A stretch of 8,786 nucleotides of DNA from Tannerella sp. (GTDB taxonomy: Bacteria > Bacteroidota > Bacteroidia > Bacteroidales > Tannerellaceae): the NCBI GenBank assembly GCA_031289445.1, contig JAITPL010000054.1:1-8786 (forward strand), in the 5' to 3' direction. Positions 6,176-8,786 of the stretch are shown here, piece after piece (position 1 is the stretch's first letter; each line of letters begins with the position of its first letter). Made by a program: the position numbers and the translations under genes. A model generated the notes under the pieces. That model was not told the origin of the DNA and searched no databases. It worked only from the letters and a program-made list of their open reading frames with translations.

Positions 6176-7438
6176 ATGATGAAAATATATTTCAAACAAG
6201 CCTGGCAGATGCTGAAGGAGAATCCTTTGGTAAGTCTGATTTCCGTCTTGGGGACAGCTTTGTCTATCGCCATGATTCTGGTGATTGTCCTTGTGTTTCA
6301 GATTAACAACTCCGGCTATGCGCCCGAATCGCTTCGCAGCCGGATGTTGTATGTCGATGGCATCAATGCAAAGGCGGAAAACAGTCAAAACAATTCGTCG
6401 ATCTCTGCCGAAGTCATCAAAGCCTGCTTTTACTCGCTAAAGACGCCAATGGCTGTAACGGCGATGTACAAGGGCTGGGAAACACGTCCGGTATCGCTGC
6501 CGTCCAAACGACTGTTCAGGGAGTATGCCATTTCCTACACCGACCATGCGTTCTGGGAGATTTTCGATTTCACGTTTCTCTACGGCAAGCCTTTCACGCA
6601 GGCCGATTTCGAGTCGGCGATACCCCGCGTTGTGATTACAAGCGAGGTAGCCGCCAGATTGTTGGGGAAGGTTGACGCCGTAGGGCAAACAGTCATAATA
6701 GACGACAGTCCGTACACGGTTGCCGGCGTGGTCAAGCCGGTCAGCAAGGCGGCGAGGACGGCTTATGCCGAGATATGGGCGCCATACTCTACAAATGCTG
6801 TCGTGATGAGCAGGTTTCCGTACTGCGGAGGCTGCGGATATCTTCAGGCAGTCATGCTGGCGCACAGTTCCGGCGACTTCGAGCAGATTAATGATGAACT
6901 GAACAGGCAGCTGGAACAGTACAATGCCGGTCAGAGCGGAGTTGTGTACAGGTTTCCGTCAGGGGCGCTTACGCATCTGGAGACGGTAACCGGTTCGAAT
7001 AGCTGGCACAAGAAGCCGGTAAGCGATTATTTTCTGCAAACCGGATTGCTGTTGCTGTTTCTGCTGCTCGTTCCGGCGCTGAATTTGACCGGCGTCATAC
7101 AGTCGTCCGTCCGGAAGCGCCGCGGCGAGATAGGCATACGCAAATCGTTCGGAGCTACAAGCGGCATACTGGTACGGCAGATACTGTACGAGAATCTGCT
7201 CACGACACTGATAGGCGGAATCTGCGGGCTTGTGCTGGCTCTGGCGCTGTTGCCGGTCTGCAAGTCGTTCATGCTGTACGACAGTACGATGCAGATTACG
7301 TTCGACATGCTCTTCAAGCCCGGACTGTTTGCTGCGGCGACGGTCTTCGTGCTTGTCCTCAACCTGCTTAGCGCGGGTATTCCGGCTGTTCTCATCTCGC
7401 GGCAGAATATTGTCGATGCCATTAATGACAGTGAATAG
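6176..7438 (+). CDS. MacB/FtsX-type ABC permease, first of two
   Basis: A 420-residue inner-membrane permease. One membrane helix (about 20-43, SLISVLGTALSIAMILVIVL) is followed by a large periplasmic domain of roughly 240 residues like the MacB core domain, including the family-like stretch VVITSEVAARLLGKVDAVGQ. Three C-terminal helices form an FtsX domain (about 288-307, 342-364 and 383-407). After the second helix comes RKRRGEIGIRKSFGATSG, the conserved cytoplasmic coupling segment that contacts the ATPase. Two start codons are adjacent (6176 and 6179); the first is used here. The gene begins three bases after the ATPase stop, so the two are almost certainly co-expressed. The periplasmic CGGCG motif (residues 220-224, in FPYCGGCGYLQAV) could form a disulfide or bind metal, which is speculative. 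Confidence 0.92.
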   Translation: MMKIYFKQAWQMLKENPLVSLISVLGTALSIAMILVIVLVFQINNSGYAPESLRSRMLYVDGINAKAENSQNNSSISAEVIKACFYSLKTPMAVTAMYKGWETRPVSLPSKRLFREYAISYTDHAFWEIFDFTFLYGKPFTQADFESAIPRVVITSEVAARLLGKVDAVGQTVIIDDSPYTVAGVVKPVSKAARTAYAEIWAPYSTNAVVMSRFPYCGGCGYLQAVMLAHSSGDFEQINDELNRQLEQYNAGQSGVVYRFPSGALTHLETVTGSNSWHKKPVSDYFLQTGLLLLFLLLVPALNLTGVIQSSVRKRRGEIGIRKSFGATSGILVRQILYENLLTTLIGGICGLVLALALLPVCKSFMLYDSTMQITFDMLFKPGLFAAATVFVLVLNLLSAGIPAVLISRQNIVDAINDSE

Positions 7439-7458
7439 TGAATAGTGAAGAGTCAATA
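7431..7458 (+). repeat. Degenerate 7-bp tandem repeat at the end of the first permease
   Basis: Four consecutive heptamers, GTGAATA, GTGAATA, GTGAAGA and GTCAATA, run from the last codons of the first permease into the spacer. The first two copies are identical. The TAG stop (7436-7438) lies at the junction of units one and two, so changes in copy number downstream would not alter the protein. A further in-frame TGA follows the TAG immediately. The pattern suggests replication slippage. Confidence 0.7.
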
Positions 7459-7465
7459 ACAATTC

Positions 7466-7482
7466 ATTGAATAGTTTTCAAT
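7466..7482. repeat. Short inverted repeat between the two permeases
   Basis: ATTGAA (7466-7471) and TTCAAT (7477-7482) form perfect arms around a five-base loop. The 9-bp direct repeat CAATAACAA (7454-7462 and 7483-7491) flanks the hairpin. The stem is AT-only and short, so it is unlikely to be a strong terminator. The 69-base spacer (7439-7507) is the longest inside the operon and may separate or tune expression of the second permease. Confidence 0.45.
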
Positions 7483-7507
7483 CAATAACAACTAAAACAT
7501 TATTTAT

Positions 7508-8785
7508 ATGATAAAACATGTTCTGAAAATAATTTGGGCGCAACGCCGGAACAACGGCTGGATATTTGCCGAGCTGTTCATCGTAGCCTGTGCGCTCTGG
7601 TACGTTGCCGACAGGCTGTACGTGGACGTTATCACGTGGAATACGCCGCTGGGGTACGATATTGAGAATACGTGGCGGTTTAAGCTGATGAAACTCGGAC
7701 CGTCGTCGCCATCCTTCGTGCCGGAATCGGAATATGCTTCCGACCAGACGGCCGACTTGCTGAAACTCATGGAGCAGATACGTCTGCATCCGGCTGTGGA
7801 GGAGGTCTGCGTCACTTATTATTCCTGTCCGTATTCGGGCGGCAATTCGTGGGGCAACCCCTTTCCGGTGGACGAAGATACGGCGGGTTTTTCCACGCAC
7901 AAGAGTTTACAGATACGCCGCGTATCGCCGGAATATTTCGACGTGTTCCGGGTAAAGGACTTGCAGGGACGCTCCCTGACGTCCACAATCAAAAAAGCCG
8001 AGGTAATAGACCGTCAGGTTATCATCACGGAAGATTTGGAAGCGCTCTTCTTTAAGGGAAAATCCGCATACGGACGGAAGTTGCGGTACGATAATTCCGA
8101 AGTTGATGTTCCCGTCCTGGCTGTGTCCTGCCCTGTCCGCGCGGACGAATACAGCAAAAGCGAGCCTGCCCTGTACGAGTTGCTTGTCGGCGAACGTATG
8201 GAGGAAAGTGTCAATGACTTGGGCGCGGAAAATGCGGAACTGTGCGTGCGGATGAAACGGCAGCTCTCGAAGGACGAGATAAACAGTTTGCTTGAGGAGA
8301 CGAGCGAACGGCTGACGGTGAACAACCTTAACGTCTATGGCGTAATGCCTGTCGCCGGTTTACGCGACTTGCGGATAAGTCAGCGCAATGCCGGGCAGTG
8401 CAAGCAGCTTTCGTTGGCGGTCTTCCTGCTTGTCAATGCCTTTTTCGGTATTGTAGGCACGTTCTGGTTGCGCACTCGGCAGCGGCGCGGCGAGACAGGT
8501 TTGCGAATAGCTCTCGGCGCCAACCGTTTTCGTTTGAAGGAGTATTTCTTTAGCGAAGGCGTTTTGCTCCTTCTGTTGACCGTGCCTCTCTCGCTCGTTT
8601 TTGTTGCCAACATGATTGCCGCCGACATTCCGGATACCTATCGCCTGTCGAATACGGCAGGTCGTTTCATCGTCAGCTTCGGAGGCATTTACCTGCTGAT
8701 GGCGCTTATGATTGTAGCGGGTATCCGCCTGTCCATACAAAAAGCGATGGCAATGACGCCCGCCGAAGCATTACACCACGAGTAA
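7508..8785 (+). CDS. MacB/FtsX-type ABC permease, second of two
   Basis: A 425-residue inner-membrane protein with the same plan as the preceding permease but little obvious sequence identity. It has one N-terminal helix (about 18-35, WIFAELFIVACALWYVAD), a periplasmic domain of about 265 residues, and three C-terminal helices (about 301-323, 351-372 and 387-408). The coupling segment after helix two reads RQRRGETGLRIALGANRF, equivalent to RKRRGEIGIRKSFGATSG in the first permease. It ends with AMTPAEALHHE, the usual FtsX-domain ending in which a short tail (P.EALR.E) follows the last helix. It probably pairs with the first permease as a heterodimer on the shared ATPase, though two homodimers cannot be ruled out. 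The gene is complete; its TAA ends one base before the window does, so operon continuation is not visible. Confidence 0.9.
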   Translation: MIKHVLKIIWAQRRNNGWIFAELFIVACALWYVADRLYVDVITWNTPLGYDIENTWRFKLMKLGPSSPSFVPESEYASDQTADLLKLMEQIRLHPAVEEVCVTYYSCPYSGGNSWGNPFPVDEDTAGFSTHKSLQIRRVSPEYFDVFRVKDLQGRSLTSTIKKAEVIDRQVIITEDLEALFFKGKSAYGRKLRYDNSEVDVPVLAVSCPVRADEYSKSEPALYELLVGERMEESVNDLGAENAELCVRMKRQLSKDEINSLLEETSERLTVNNLNVYGVMPVAGLRDLRISQRNAGQCKQLSLAVFLLVNAFFGIVGTFWLRTRQRRGETGLRIALGANRFRLKEYFFSEGVLLLLLTVPLSLVFVANMIAADIPDTYRLSNTAGRFIVSFGGIYLLMALMIVAGIRLSIQKAMAMTPAEALHHE

Positions 8786-8786
8786 T

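Overview
The window reads as a chromosomal segment from a member of the Bacteroidota, probably Bacteroidales. Three things point there: a TonB-dependent receptor paired with a DUF4249-type lipoprotein, a TAnnTTTG promoter element of the Bacteroides kind, and start codons with no obvious Shine-Dalgarno sequence. Base composition is near 50% GC and fairly even across the genes. I see no insertion sequence, integrase, tRNA, rRNA or CRISPR array.

The left part (1-3964) is transcribed right to left. A nitronate monooxygenase/enoyl reductase-like FMN protein (2894-3964) is followed by a DUF4249-type outer-membrane lipoprotein (1973-2836) and a TonB-dependent receptor (1976 down to the left edge, incomplete). 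The receptor frame stays open from position 1976 to base 1 with no frameshift. It appears to start at a TTG codon that overlaps the lipoprotein's TGA stop (TTGA). The last two genes look like an uptake pair for an unknown ligand.

The centre (3965-4229) is a divergent control region. It holds a Bacteroidota-type promoter for the left-hand genes, a 32-bp tandem duplication covering the upstream part of that promoter, a cluster of AGTGTCCG/CGGACACT half-sites, and an excellent -24/-12 (sigma-54) promoter, TGGCACAGGATTTGCT, facing right.

The right part (4230-8785) is a tightly packed left-to-right operon. It encodes a HlyD/MacA-like periplasmic adaptor, a MacB/LolD-type ABC ATPase, and two different four-helix FtsX/MacB-type permeases. 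Together they fit a tripartite-type ABC exporter in which the permease dimer could be a heterodimer. No outer-membrane TolC-like channel and no regulator lie inside the window. The sigma-54 promoter and upstream sites predict that an NtrC-family activator controls the operon.

The most interesting content is regulatory: the sigma-54/activator architecture of the exporter operon, the duplicated promoter on the other side, and the TTG start/stop overlap of the receptor. I see no clearly new multi-gene system.
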